Positions 1 to 11,331 of a stretch of 64,000 bases of DNA are shown here, one piece after another; the first letter of the stretch is position 1, and every line of letters starts with the position of its first letter. The position numbers and the translations under genes were made by a program. The notes beneath the pieces were generated by a model that saw only the letters and a program-made list of their open reading frames with translations, was not told the origin of the DNA and did no database searches. Origin of the DNA: Clytia hemisphaerica (Eukaryota; Cnidaria; Hydrozoa; Leptothecata; Clytiidae); NCBI GenBank assembly GCA_902728285.1, contig CACVBU010000737.1, positions 1 to 64,000 on the forward strand, written 5' to 3'.

Positions 1-269
1 CCATCTTTGATTCCGTTCGGAGCAAATAAAGCCACGGCCGCAGTAGAATCGATATTCTTTACAGCACGCAGCCTAAGACGACCCGAGCAAATCGATTAAA
101 TTTTATGCAAATGCCCCCGATTGAATCGCACCAAAAGAGCAACCATGGCACGGACAGGAGTGAGAACAGAAAAACAGAACACGGCAAGGACTGCGGACAG
201 ACAGGACAGGACAGGACAGACACACGGAAAGTTCCTCTTGAAAGGCCCCTTCGCTAGCGCTGGGCCAAA
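1..269. other. Left-edge sequence, no gene recognised
   Basis: No coding signal is convincing here. The short open frames on both strands around 96-306 overlap each other and match nothing I know. A GACAG-type simple repeat lies at about 198-225. From about 270 the sequence becomes homologous to 14455-14755, so the first duplicated unit begins near here or a unit-specific insertion ends here. Confidence 0.5.
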
Positions 270-577
270 AAACATGTACAATTTTTACTCGAAAGGTTTT
301 CAGTAATTAACAAAAAGTAAAACAAAAGTTCATATATTTTTTTCTCCAGTACAATTTCAGCTAAGAAAATAGACTCTTAATTTAATTCAGAATTCCAGTT
401 ATCAAAGACGACGAGAGTTTTTGATTACATTTTTGATATTTATAAATAATGTTTGAATATAAAGATAACGTTTAAATTGAAATTGAAATAAAATTTAGTA
501 AAAAAAATAGATTTTTGATGACAAGAAAAAAACATTTACATTAATTTTGTAAGTGAAAAAATATTTTTATAAATTCT
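270..577. repeat. Unit 1 copy of the 3'-flank block of the nuclease-helicase gene
   Basis: This stretch, with the 'TTTTCAGTAATTAA' and 'CGACGAGAGTTTTTGAT' motifs, is repeated with small changes at 14455-14755. More diverged versions sit at about 40860-41080 and 57600-57810. It is part of the segmental duplication and is non-coding. It is interrupted at 578 by a 2.1-kb insertion and resumes at 2713. Confidence 0.7.
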
Positions 578-608
578 TGCGTAAGTCATTTTTCTAGCGG
601 AAACACCC

Positions 609-679
609 TAAAAAAGCCGGGATTTGACCTCTCTCTGTTACTAAAAATAGAAACACAGAGGCCAAAAACCGGCTTTTTT
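609..679. repeat. Short hairpin-forming sequence
   Basis: TAAAAAAGCCGG at the left pairs with CCGGCTTTTTT at the right, and internal CCTCT...AGAGG adds a second paired segment, so the ~70 bases can fold into an interrupted hairpin. It lies just inside the left end of the 2.1-kb element and may be part of its terminal structure. Confidence 0.45.
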
Positions 680-1803
680 GGTAGTCTGAATCGCAGACCT
701 CTACAAAACCACAGGTAGTATAGGTCTGCTTAATGATCTACCAACCGCTTTCCGGTTCGCAAAGGAAATCTTGGCGAGTAATTTGATTGACATGATGTGC
801 GCGCAAAAACGATCGTTTCGAACGTTTTCAATGGAATGTTTACATTTGAAATTCGAATCCCAGACCAGAAAAACAAAACAGAAAAAAGATGAAAAACAAT
901 CTGATGCGCGCATTATGTACAGTCTGTAGATTTATTTTTGACTTTTGCTTTTATAAGATATCTGGTCTGTAAATTTATCAAAACTTTTCCATCAGCTCTT
1001 CGGTCGAAGCTCAAAAAATACAAATATGAACACAAAAAGTGAAAGAAAACAACCAGAAACACTCCAATCTCTTCAAAGAATTGGAGCTAAGTACCTGAAA
1101 AGATACAAAGGCCACACAGTATTAAAAAGTGAAATGCCAAAGCTGAAGAAAAGTTCTTTGTTTGTTTTAACATTTAAAGCTTGTTTAAGGAACAACAACA
1201 CTCCCTTTTGTAAAATGTTTATTTCTGACATAAGGAAGTAATGTCAGAAATATATGAATTTATTTACGCTTTCGGAAAAATATCGTATTCGGTTAATTTG
1301 CGTTCCGTAAATTAAATCTTTTCGGACTGGCGCGTGGTATTCAAAAGGGTTAACAGATTACATTTATTCACAAGTCGATCGAAACTCTCTCTAACTAGTA
1401 GCTTCTCTAATTAGCAACCCTCTGAGTTCATGATTTCTATCCAGAATTTTAGCACAAATTTAATCTCAAAATAATTATGTGGAATTTTTGTGAAAAGATG
1501 TTTATTTACGTACATATTGATTGTGTCTATACATGCCTGGGTGCATTTTACATATGCCAGGGTGCATCGATTTTCAGATATATTCTATTGAATATACATG
1601 TGATTGAAGGATGTGGGTATCCTTTACCTTCTCTCGAATTTTTCAGTCTTTCAAACAGCTCAGTTTTCAGAGACAGTCTGGGCACCCAATTTTGACCACC
1701 GGGGTTTGAAAGTTTTTGTCCGGGGGATATCGGATTTTCGAGTTTTGGTTAGATAAAAGATAGATAAAAATTTGCGTCAGGATCGGATAAATCCTTTTCT
1801 CGT

Positions 1804-1804
<1 letters not shown>

Positions 1805-1842
<38 letters not shown>
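1805..1842. repeat. Poly-T tract (38 T)
   Basis: An uninterrupted run of T inside the 2.1-kb element. It could be the reverse of a retroposon poly-A tail, but I see no matching retroposon body or target duplication. Confidence 0.8.
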
Positions 1843-2712
1843 CAGCAGAGGTAAAGTAATAAGACGGAGTCGAAGTAGTTTTTGATTATTTTATTTAGTT
1901 TAAGGAAAGGTTTTTCTTTAATTGTTGTACCTAGAAAATAATTGTATTATTTTAGAGAGAGCCAGCCTTTCGGTTCGACCCATTACTATCATAATAAAAT
2001 GTGGAACCTGTCTCGCGTTATACACATTGTGTCTCTTGTTTTTTACTCCCTTTTATTCCTTTAAGGCCTTATCAGTCTTTTATTTTGGAGAATAAGGAAA
2101 TAAATAAAGTTATTTTCGTTTCGAAGATAAGAAAATAATCAATATTACCCCCAAAATGTACTGTATATACATAACTAGAATACCTTTCTACATATCTGTA
2201 GAACTGACAAAACAATTATCTGGAGCCAAAGTGATCAACGAATCCAGTGTGGTAAAAAATTATACACTCATGCAAGTCCAAATTAAAGCATCAAAATGTA
2301 GTTTTATGAAGCAAAATTTTGTTGGTGCACACAGAAGATACATCAGGGCACTTAAATTCAATAAATCTAATTTCTCATCTTTTACAAAATCTCCACATTA
2401 AACAAGAAAGGAGGAAGAAAAACAAGCAAACTTCCTTCCGCCTACTTTTTTTTCAAAATCCAAATATATTTTCCAATCTATGATTTGGTGCCTGACAGAA
2501 AATTTAAACATTACGTGATGTTATATTTGTAGACACTCGCCAGCTAAAAATGTCTTTAGCCGTATATCGGCTAAAGGCGGCAAATCTGTGGACAAAGGAA
2601 ATATAGCTTATTAAGCATCCTCTATAAGGAGCACGAATCCGTTAGTGGATGCCAGCAGCCTACTTTTTTGGGTGCTTCCGTTAAGAAATATGACGTCATC
2701 TTGACTTACGCA

Positions 2713-2914
2713 TATCAAAAATAGTTTCTAAAAATTAAACAAAAAATGTAAGATATGTTAATAGTGTACATTTTTTATAAAAACGTTAAAAGATTTTGAA
2801 GCCTCTTAGATGTTCTTAAATTTTTAGGGTTAAAACTTTGAAATGATTTTCCATCCATTTTGTTTACAAATTGCATAAAAGTTGCAGATTTTAGAGCTTG
2901 AGTAAGCCAGTAAG
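2713..2914. repeat. Unit 1 3'-flank block (continued)
   Basis: Homologous to 14757-14952, 41050-41270 and 57800-58000, including the 'GAAATGATTTTCCATCCA' motif. It is the region downstream of the minus-strand nuclease-helicase gene in each unit. No gene is seen. Confidence 0.7.
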
Positions 2915-3553
2915 CTTACCCCGGGGGGGGGGGCACTCGATCTGAAAACGACCATACGTTCGGCCCAAAATTTGGCTTCTAAAATCGGACCCTTAAGGCC
3001 GGTCTCCACTTGAGCGCGCTGCGATCGCTCTTCTTCGAGCAAAGCTTCCACGCTATTGGTCAAAAGAAAAATGAAGCAACTCCATTGGTGCGATATGACG
3101 TAACGATCGCGCGATTGAAAAAAAAGTTGAAATACATTCAACTTTTTTTCCAAGCGCGCGCTGCGTTTTTATGACGTAATCTTTTCTCCAAGCAAAAATG
3201 ATTGAAGCCAAAGTTGCGATCGCAGCGCGCGCAAGTGGAGACCGGCCTTTACAGTGCAGTGAATTTCCATGAAAAATCATACCCTTACAGTGCACTTTTT
3301 CAAAATTAAGGGCAAAAATTTTTGCAATTTTCCAAGAAAATGTGGAATATTTCCTGCAAAATTGACCAATTTTGTGCCAATTTTACCAAAAAATTGGCCT
3401 TTTATCACAATTTCCTATCCTTACAGTGGAATTAAGTGCAGTTTTGTAATTTCCTACCCTTACAGTGCACTAGCTGAACTATGAAAAACCTACCCTTAAG
3501 GGCCGAGCGTCTGGTAGGTCATTTACCTTGAGTGCCCCCCCCCCCCCCCCGGG
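2915..3553. mobile_element. hAT-like MITE with C/G-run termini
   Basis: The insertion is flanked by CCAGTAAG at 2907-2914 and again at 3554-3561, an 8-bp duplication. Unit 2 has a single CCAATAAG at the same place (14945 region). Both ends carry a C-then-G homopolymer run leading into GCACTC (left) or its complement GAGTGC (right). Internal CCTTACAGTGCA motifs recur at about 3248, 3284, 3418 and 3459. An 8-bp TSD is typical of hAT elements. No transposase is present. A second TIR element is nested inside. Confidence 0.65.
2997..3247. mobile_element. 251-bp MITE nested in the hAT-like element
   Basis: The ends are perfect or near-perfect inverted repeats of about 30 bp: GGCCGGTCTCCACTTG on the left, CAAGTGGAGACCGGCC on the right, followed inward by GCGC/CGATCGC-rich sequence. 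The flanks TTAA (left) and TTTA (right) may be a degenerate TTAA target duplication. Non-coding. Confidence 0.7.
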
Positions 3554-3785
3554 CCAGTAAGAAAAACGATGTTGCTTAAAAAAATACACAATTCGTGACT
3601 CCATTTCGTTATCAAAGAAAATATTTGTTCCCATAAAATGATAAAATGTAACGAAAACTAAAATGATTATCTCGAAAACTCTATGTGCTAACTAATTTCA
3701 ATGATTATGATTAATCATTTAAGTCTTAGTCTTTTAAGTTTAATCATCGGAAGAATCGTCACTACTGGTTTCATCTTAAGAGAAT

Positions 3786-6777
3786 TCATCTTTGTTCAAC
3801 AATCTTGAGATTCGTCGTACATCTCATGATGAAATTACATGGATGACGATCAACAGAACCAATTATTCCTTCCTTGATGATGAGGATGATGTTACTCCAC
3901 TCAAAACCGGAAATTAAATTATAGCCATCAATCAATAAAATGTTTCCGTCTACAAGATATTGATATGGACTTTCACCTTCATTGAAATCGTTTTTATCTT
4001 TTCCATTTCAATTTCATCGTTTTCAATGTTTGAAAATGATCATCCTCCTCGAATACAAAATTAGATATCACTAGCACTCCTTCTTTCGTGACCTTTCTCA
4101 TTTCTTTGATGGCATCTTCAAACGAGCTGAAAGGGTAGGGTTGCTTTCCATTAGGGTGATTCGGTGGTGGAAGTACTAAACCCTCTTTATATGGCGAATT
4201 GTCTCTTTCTTCATAGCTTAATGCCTCTCTAACGATACTTTCACAGTTTCTTAAATTCACGTCAAGTCCGAATTTCATGAAATCGTCATACACCGAAAAA
4301 TCTTGATCACCTGATAAAAGATCCTGATGACCAAATCCGTCTGATGCAATCCAAATCACATCAACGTGTTGTTTGACTTTCATTATCACTTCTTTCCATT
4401 GATTATCGGTAATATCACACTCATCGATAAATAACGCTTTGATGTTTCCCGTTCGAATCCTTTTCGTCAGCTTTTCAGTTTCCTCTTTATTCTTTTCATC
4501 GATATCGGTAATGCCGAACTGTTTGTAAGAAAAGAAAGATATTATTTTAAGTAAATCTGTTCATTTGCATGCAAAGGATCCTAAAAGTCTCTTACGGAAA
4601 ATGCACGATAAAATTTTAATTGAACTATCGTTTCTGACTTTTCTTCAATAATACCAGTAAGCTTAAAATATTTACAGTATTAATAGTAGATCAGTTCAAT
4701 ATTAGTTTTATAAAGTTGTTTCATTTTTCAAATTCAAAATGGTCACTCAGTCTCTCATACATAAAAAGCCTAATTTTTGGCACACTTGGGAATTAGAAGT
4801 TTTTTTTTGCCGAATAGAAAAAAATGCAATAAACAAACCATGAATCTGCGTTGACATCAGTCTTAAAACGATCTCAATTTTCTTTTACTTTTACTGCTCT
4901 TTTCAGTTATTCTACGATATCGTTTGTAATCAATAAAACAATATATTTTAACATATTTTGCAGGCGATCATTCAACCAAAGCCGTTTTTATTCAGTTAAA
5001 ATTAGAAAATGATTCAATTTAGATTCAAAATGCAACTTACGTAGTGCAGGATGTATCCATAGACGTCGACTCCATGTTCTTTTCCCAATTCGTCTTTCAA
5101 TCTCCATTCAAGAAGGGTTTCTAAATGAAAACTCTTCTGAATGACATACATAACACGTCCTTTGTACTTCTTCATTCCACTCAATTGTTTTGCTTTCTCC
5201 TGAAGGATGAAAGACTTTCCGCATCCGTAAGGGGCATAAAAGAGGATCTTATTGAATTCAGAAGTGTCTTTCTTCATGATGGGAAGTTGACGCTGACTGT
5301 AAAAGAGTATGTTGTCAGTAGTGCAGACGGTATCGATGGCTTGCGAGATATACTCCACCCAGTTCGATGTCGTAATGGGTGCTGTTTTTGAAGCATGAAT
5401 TGCAAACACAACGATTCTCAGGAGGTCTTTAACTTGATTTACTGCTGGGATGAAAGGTATTCCAGAGGGAACGGACGGATATTTTGCCAACAAGGTGGAT
5501 AACCAACATTTCAAATCTGTTTCTTGGTCAATGTAATGTTGATTGTTGAAGAAAAGGTCATCCCTTTCAACACATATGACTGGATGATACGTCCAGCCAT
5601 GTCCCAACTGATCACTCAATCTCTCCTCTATCAACTTATGGTATTTATCCAACTGGTCAAAAGCTTTTATAGTCAGTGTCCGTTTGATTTCAACGCCTAT
5701 GATTAATTTCTTGGTCCACGAGAAAAGAAGGACGTCAATCTCCTGATGCATTTTCTTTTGGACATTGGTGAGAAAATTGATGGAACTGAGAATCACAGTA
5801 TCTTGAAGAACAGGGTCGTCTTTGAGGGAATAGAGTTTGCGAAAGAATGAGTGTTCTCCTTTTTCACCAAGCTCCGATAGAACTAATCCGAAAAGCCATT
5901 TTATTGTGGGATGGGATGGTGGGTTTTGTTTGACCAAGTTTTCGACTTCTTCTTTAACGTCTTTTAACGTCTGGAACTAAAAGATTTTTTATAATTCAAT
6001 TTGTAAATTGAAATATTCAATTTAATACAGGTCTCCATGTGCTTGTATTAAAGAATTTTTACAGTTTTGAGACTAAAATTGATAAGTTACCTTTTTGAGA
6101 GTTTGTTCCAGTTTTGATCCTGGTGATTTTGAAGCCAATTCCTGAATACATGCTTGGATGAATGTGTTGTTGTCCTCTGTTGTTGATGGTAAGTTCAGAT
6201 CGTTTGTACTTGGTTGACGAGAGCAGCATAACATTCTGAAAGAACTTTGGATCGGTTGATTGCCAATCTCTTCCATCAAAAGATACATGATTTTGACATT
6301 CAAGATCCAATTATAGAATTCTCTTGCGTTGATCTCATTACCGCTAGAGTTGTTTAATTGGAGATCATAGAAAGCTTGAAGTTCTCCCGTAAACCAATAG
6401 TCCTTCTTCAAATTATCCAAACATTTCTTGAGAGTGTTTATGTCAACATCGAAATCAAGGAGATGTGAGGTTGAATCCTTCTTCGCGTATTGGTGTGATT
6501 GAAAAACTGGGGGAATATATATAGGGTCGTGGCGATTGGTGTCGAATAGTGCTGAATCAGCATACTCTCTTAAGAGAAGCTGATCAGCGGCAAGAATAGG
6601 GTCGTTAAATAACTGACCATTCCCGAGGTTGAACTTTCGGTTTTGTTTGTCGATGGTGGATTGTGCATTTGTCAATATTTGATGATATAATGACGTTTGC
6701 GGGGTGCATTTTGATGGATCGATAATCTTCGATTTCAATGCAGCGATTTTCTGTTGAAAATTCAATTGTGATGCCAT
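3786..6777 (-). pseudogene. NERD-like nuclease / SF1-helicase-like gene, copy 1 (decayed)
   Basis: Three exons read right to left: 6091-6777, 5041-5970 and 4518 down to about 3786, with GT-AG introns at the same places as in the intact copies. Exon 2 is fully open (310 codons) and keeps the nuclease residues ([20 protein letters not shown]) and the Walker A APYGCGKS. Exon 3 keeps ALFIDEC, then loses 11 bp near 3996 just after LKWKR, which shifts the frame into an immediate stop. The downstream frame ([15 protein letters not shown] onward) stays recognisable but has a further frameshift and a nonsense change before the acidic tail. Exon 1 is rearranged: about 18 residues after DNLKKD are missing and about 17 extra residues including CCSRQPS are present. 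Intron 1 is only 120 bp. Called a pseudogene because the C-terminal helicase motifs cannot be read in one frame. Confidence 0.8.
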
Positions 6778-8786
6778 TTTGAATCTGAATAAAAGTTTTA
6801 CTTGAATTAAAAGTCAAAAAATTGCTCAAAACTTGTAGAAACACACATAAACATCAATGTTTATCAAGTAAAAAAGCATTTAATTTTCCGCCCTTGTATT
6901 ACTCAGTGTCATTTGCTTCCAATCAGGGGGTAACAAACAATAAAATAGATCAAAATCGTGATCTTAGATGGAGAGTTATTTTACTTTATAAAGAATTTGT
7001 TGTGAATAAAAGTTCTCTATCTGCATGTTGTCAACATGTTTTGTCTAAAGTATACGAAAAAAGAAATTGATCTTATAAACCCCCTGCCATAGATTCTTTT
7101 TATAAACATAAATAACTCTCTCGAGGTATCTAAGGCACCCTTTGACTTAGAAATATTTGTTTAGGGGGTACATAATGACTAGCAAGATAATATCATACAG
7201 TAAGACGGAGATTTTATTTGCCTTATTAAGAGCTTGTTGTAGATAAGGGTTCTCAAACTATACGTTGTTCACATTGTATTTTGTCAAAATGTATGGCTAA
7301 AGACAATTAAAATGATTATATAAACCCCCTATCTTAGTTTCCTTTTACCAACGTTAATACCAGCTTACTCAAAGTTACCAATGCACCATTTGACTCTGAA
7401 TTATTGGTTCCTCCTCAGGGGTAGAGTATTATTTTGAGGACTAGAATTTATGATAAAGATGGAGATTTTATTTTCCTTATTAAGAATTTGTTGTGGATAA
7501 AAGTTCTCTAGCCGCCTGCTTTCAACAATTATATAACCCCCCTATCATAGTATCTTTCGGTAAACTTTGTATGAATATCTATTCAACTTTAATCTTATAA
7601 TTATTTGTTCCTTATTAAGAGAGTAAACTATAATTAGAGGGCTTAGGAGGCTTAGAACATTCCCAAGGAGGGTGATTTCATTTTCCTTATTAAGACATTG
7701 TTGTGGCTAAAAGTTCTCCTACTCCTGCATGTCTCCAACAGTATGTTTTTTCTAAAATGTAAGACTAAACCTTTTGAAAAGGATAATCTAAATCTGATAA
7801 ATATACTTAATAGACCAAAGGTATTGAAAAGGCTTATCTTGACCTCCTAATTCTTTTTATCGAATCCAATACCTTTTATTAAAAGCTTTCTAAAGGTATC
7901 TAGGTGTTTTATTAGCCTATTAATTATCGCTAAGCCCACACATTACTTGCTTTTTTATAAGAATGGTGTTTTTTTTCATTTCATGATAGATATTCTTAAA
8001 TTTTTGGGAAAAATCATCCTATGATGATTACAGTATTCTTAAGTTAGGACCCTAATTCAAACTAGATTTAACATTTAATTCATACGTCTAAAGCGTAAAA
8101 TGGCCTGTTTGTGAAAGTAGCGAGCCTTACTTCGGTGTAATTTACAATTTATCTATTGAAAATGCTCTAAAAATGGCATTCTTAGCTTCAGTTACCTGAT
8201 TGCCCATGATAGTTGTAATCTTCTTAGCATCTTCTTAATTTTTTGTCAAATTTCATCATGTATATAAAGTATAATTCTTATTAAAAAAAGCGTATAATTC
8301 TTATATGGAGGGATTTTTAATATTATTCCCAGGCACTCTACTTATTCGGTTTTACTTTAAGTGGGAAGTGTAAACAATTTACAAGGGGAACTATGTAAGA
8401 ACATAACGCTTCGTTGGAAAAAATATTAAGAACAAGCTAGAAAAAAATTTTCAGCTCTGCGCAGACTCTAAAATAAACACCCAATTTCTTAGGACATTGC
8501 ACAAATGTACTCAACAAATGATAAAAGTAAATGTATCAAGACTATTTTTAAAAAATATCTTATGTCTTCAAAAGTTTTGGATGTTCTTTTGAAAAAAACG
8601 TGTGTATATTATGTATTATATTATGAGGCATCATTTATAGAATTTAATTAGATTAATTAGACTCTAATTCTTTTTAAATACATAACCGAATTAACAAACT
8701 TCTGCAATAATCTTTCTCTCAAGCATGTTTGATCGTAAATAAACCAGTTTTTTGTTGTGATTGCATAGAAATGTTTCCGTGTCCCC
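6778..8786. repeat. 5' flank of copy 1: degenerate ~250-bp tandem repeats
   Basis: Upstream of the start codon the motifs 'TTGTGGATAAAAGTTCTCT', 'ATAAACCCCCTATCTTAG' and 'AAGGTATCTAAGGCACC' recur in the same order about every 200-250 bp (about 6990, 7230, 7480, 7690), so this region is an old tandem duplication. The block is conserved 5' of all four copies. A CAGATTC acceptor-like site sits just before the ATG, so a 5' UTR intron is possible but unproven. No other gene is seen. Confidence 0.65.
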
Positions 8787-10497
8787 GTGACCATACATCC
8801 CTATATAAGTGACCATGCACCCCTGTATAAGTGACCATACACCCCTGTACAAGTGACCATACATTCCTGTATAAGTGACCATACAGCCCTGGTATAAGTG
8901 ACCATACACCCATGTATAAGTGACAATACATCCCTGTATAAATGACGATACATCGCTGTATAAAAGACAATACATCCCTGTGTAAGTGACCATACACCTC
9001 TATAGAAGTGACCATACACTCCTGTATAAGTGATCATACACCCTGTATAAGTGACCATACATTCCTGGTATAAGTGAACATACACCCCTGTTTAAGTAAC
9101 CATACACCCCTGTATAAGTGACCATACATCGCTGTATAAGTGACCATACACCTCTGTACAAGTAACCATACATCCCTGTGTAAGTGACCACACATCTCTG
9201 TATTAGTGACCATACACCCCTGGTATAAGTGACCACACAGCTCTGTATAAGTGACCATACACCCCTTTGTAAGTGACCATACATTCCTGTATAAGTGACC
9301 ATACACCCCTGTATAAGTGGTCATACATCCCTATATAAGTAACCATACATCCCTGTATAATTGATCATAAACCCCTGTATAAGTGACCATACACCCCTGT
9401 ATAAGTGACCATACATCCCTGTATAAGTGACCATACATCCCTGTATAAGTGACCATACATCCCTGTATAAGTGACCATACATCCCTGGTATAAATGACAA
9501 TACATCCCTGTATAAGTGACCATACACCCCTGTATAAGTGACCATACATCCCTGTATAAGTTATCATACATCCCTATATAAGTAACCATACATCTCTGTA
9601 TAAGTAACCATACATCCCTGTATAAGTGACCATACATCCCTGTATAAGGGACCATACATCCCTGTATAATTGATCATAAACCCCTGTATAAGTGACCATA
9701 CACCCCTGTATAAGTGACCATACATCCCTGTATAAGTGACCATACATCCCTGTATAAGTGACCATACATCCCTGGTATAAATGACAATACATCCCTGTAT
9801 AAGTGACCATACACCCCTGTATAAATGACCATGCACCCCTGTATAAGTGACCATACATTCCTGTATAAGTGACCATGCACCCCTGGTATAAGTGATCAAA
9901 CACCCCTGTTTAGGTAACCATACACCCCTGTATAAGTGACCATACATCGCTGTATAAGTGACCATACACCTCTGTATAAGTGACCACACACCTCTGTATT
10001 AGTGACCATACACCCCTGGTATAATTGACCACACAGCTCTGTATAAGTGACCATACACCCCTGTGTAAGTGACCATACATTCCTGTGTAAGTGACCATAC
10101 ATTCCTGTATAAGTGACCATACACCCCTGTATAAGTGGTCATACATCCCTATATAAGTAACCATACATCCCTGTATAATTGATCATAAACCCCTGTATAA
10201 GTGACCATACACCCCTGTATAAGTGACCATGACCATTACCATCCATCCCTGTATAAGTGACCATACACCCCTGTATAAGTGACCATACATCCCTGTATAA
10301 GTTATCATACATCCCTATATAAGTAACCATACATCCCTGTATAAGTATCCATACATCCCTGTATAAGTGACCATACATCCCTGTATAAGGGACCATACAT
10401 CCCTGTATAAGGGACCATACATCCCTGTATAAGTGACCATACATCCCTGTATAAGTGACCATGCACCCCTGTATAAGCCACCATACATCCCCTGTAA
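8787..10497. repeat. 22-bp minisatellite, unit 1
   Basis: About 1.7 kb of tandem repeats with a 22-bp period. The core is CCATACA(C/T)CCCTGTATAA followed by GTGA; some units are 23 bp (CCTGGTATAA). Longer blocks repeat: TAATTGATCATAAACCCC recurs at about 9358, 9667 and 10176, and variant runs near 9129 recur near 9948, so the array grew by duplication of multi-unit blocks. All three minus-strand frames are open because the monomer contains no minus-strand stop triplet; 22 is not a multiple of 3. Not called coding. Confidence 0.95.
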
Positions 10498-11105
10498 ATC
10501 TTATCACAAATAGAATCCAGCCCGTGAGAGTAGAGGTACTATCGCTAAATTGTTGTCAGGCATGTGTTAAGAAGGGTCCCTTTTGTAAACCCTTGAAAGT
10601 CTTTCAAATGGGTACAGAGAAGTATATATTAGGAATCGGTTCTCTGAAAGGGTCCCGAAATTACGAAACATAAAAAACCGACTCCATCAAAGGGTCATAA
10701 ACTCTGGTAATTTTGAGCCAAAAATTTGAAAAATAGTCTTTCAAAGGGTCACATAAATGTCAAAATTCACTCCCTCAAAGACTCGAATTTATTGTTTGGA
10801 TATACCCGTCAATTTTTAAACCTAGTACCCCTCCTGAAAAGAGCTCTCTAATTGCCATATCTTATCTGTCTTTTTTAAGTCTTTTTTTAGCATTTTAATT
10901 GTTGCTATATCCTTGATAATGTATTTGACATGTTTTGCTATCTTTTCAACAATGATGTATTAAGGGATTATATTTTTAGTGAAATTTGTCTGGAACGTTT
11001 GAAATACGTTTGTTTAATGTTAGTTAAATGTCTGGTAAAATTCGGTTCACCGCCAAAAGTACATTTTCACAAAGGGCTTGCTAAGAAATCGCCGATCTAG
11101 AATCT
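10498..11105. repeat. Conserved spacer after the minisatellite, unit 1
   Basis: This block has repeated 'AAAGGGTC' motifs and ends with 'CTAAGAAATCGC(C/T)GATCTAGAATCTAG'-type sequence. It recurs at about 21960-23290 (interrupted by a MITE) and 51620-52210. It marks the same position in each duplicated unit. No gene recognised; the short frame at 10455-10673 is not preserved between copies. Confidence 0.75.
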
Positions 11106-11248
11106 AGAGCTGGCCAAAGTAAATTTTTCATTCGCCAGAAAATTGAAAACAAAGAAAAATGCATAAATGCAATAAAACATAAAAATGCATAAAAACAAAC
11201 TTCTGGACTTGACTATTTGAAGCTATTTTGCTAATGCTGAAACTATAC

Positions 11249-11331
11249 TCCCACACCTCGGTACGAACCACCAAATGCAAGCAACCTTGGTTTCCTAACC
11301 CGACGCCTTACCACTTGCACTATCGTCGCAC
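11249..11331 (-). repeat. tRNA-derived SINE head (minus strand)
   Basis: Read on the minus strand, TAGTGCAAGTGG (11311-11322) fits the pol III A box consensus TRGYNNARNNGG exactly. GGTTCGTACC (11260-11269) resembles a B box about 41 bases downstream. The surrounding sequence has tRNA-like character (GGTAAGGCGTCGGG) but the arms do not pair well enough for a working tRNA, so a SINE head or tRNA-derived relic is more likely. It lies where unit 1 has lost the two upstream ETHE1 exons seen in units 2 and 3. Confidence 0.5.

Larger units (their letters stand above)
578..2712. mobile_element. 2.1-kb TIR element inserted in unit 1
   Basis: The left end reads TGCGTAAGTCA and the right end is its reverse complement, TGACTTACGCA. 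The match continues imperfectly inward: CGGAAACACCC near 599 on the left against GGGTGCTTCCG near 2670 on the right. The paralogous site in unit 2 (about 14750-14765) has uninterrupted flank, so this is an insertion. I see no transposase frame inside; the open frames at 1026-1241, 1477-1695 and 2156-2401 look random. I could not define a TSD. The superfamily is unknown; the imperfect long TIRs would allow a MULE-like element, but that is a guess. Confidence 0.6.

Noticed and set aside
8787-10497. CRISPR array
   Set aside because: Repeats are contiguous with no unique spacers, and the genome is eukaryotic.
8691-10507. Many overlapping minus-strand open frames of 70-140 codons with MVTYTGVYGHLYRG-like repeats
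   Set aside because: They are the three frames of a 22-bp minisatellite whose monomer lacks minus-strand stops; array length and sequence drift freely between units.
11249-11331. Functional tRNA gene
   Set aside because: The A and B boxes are good, but the acceptor and anticodon arms do not pair convincingly by eye.
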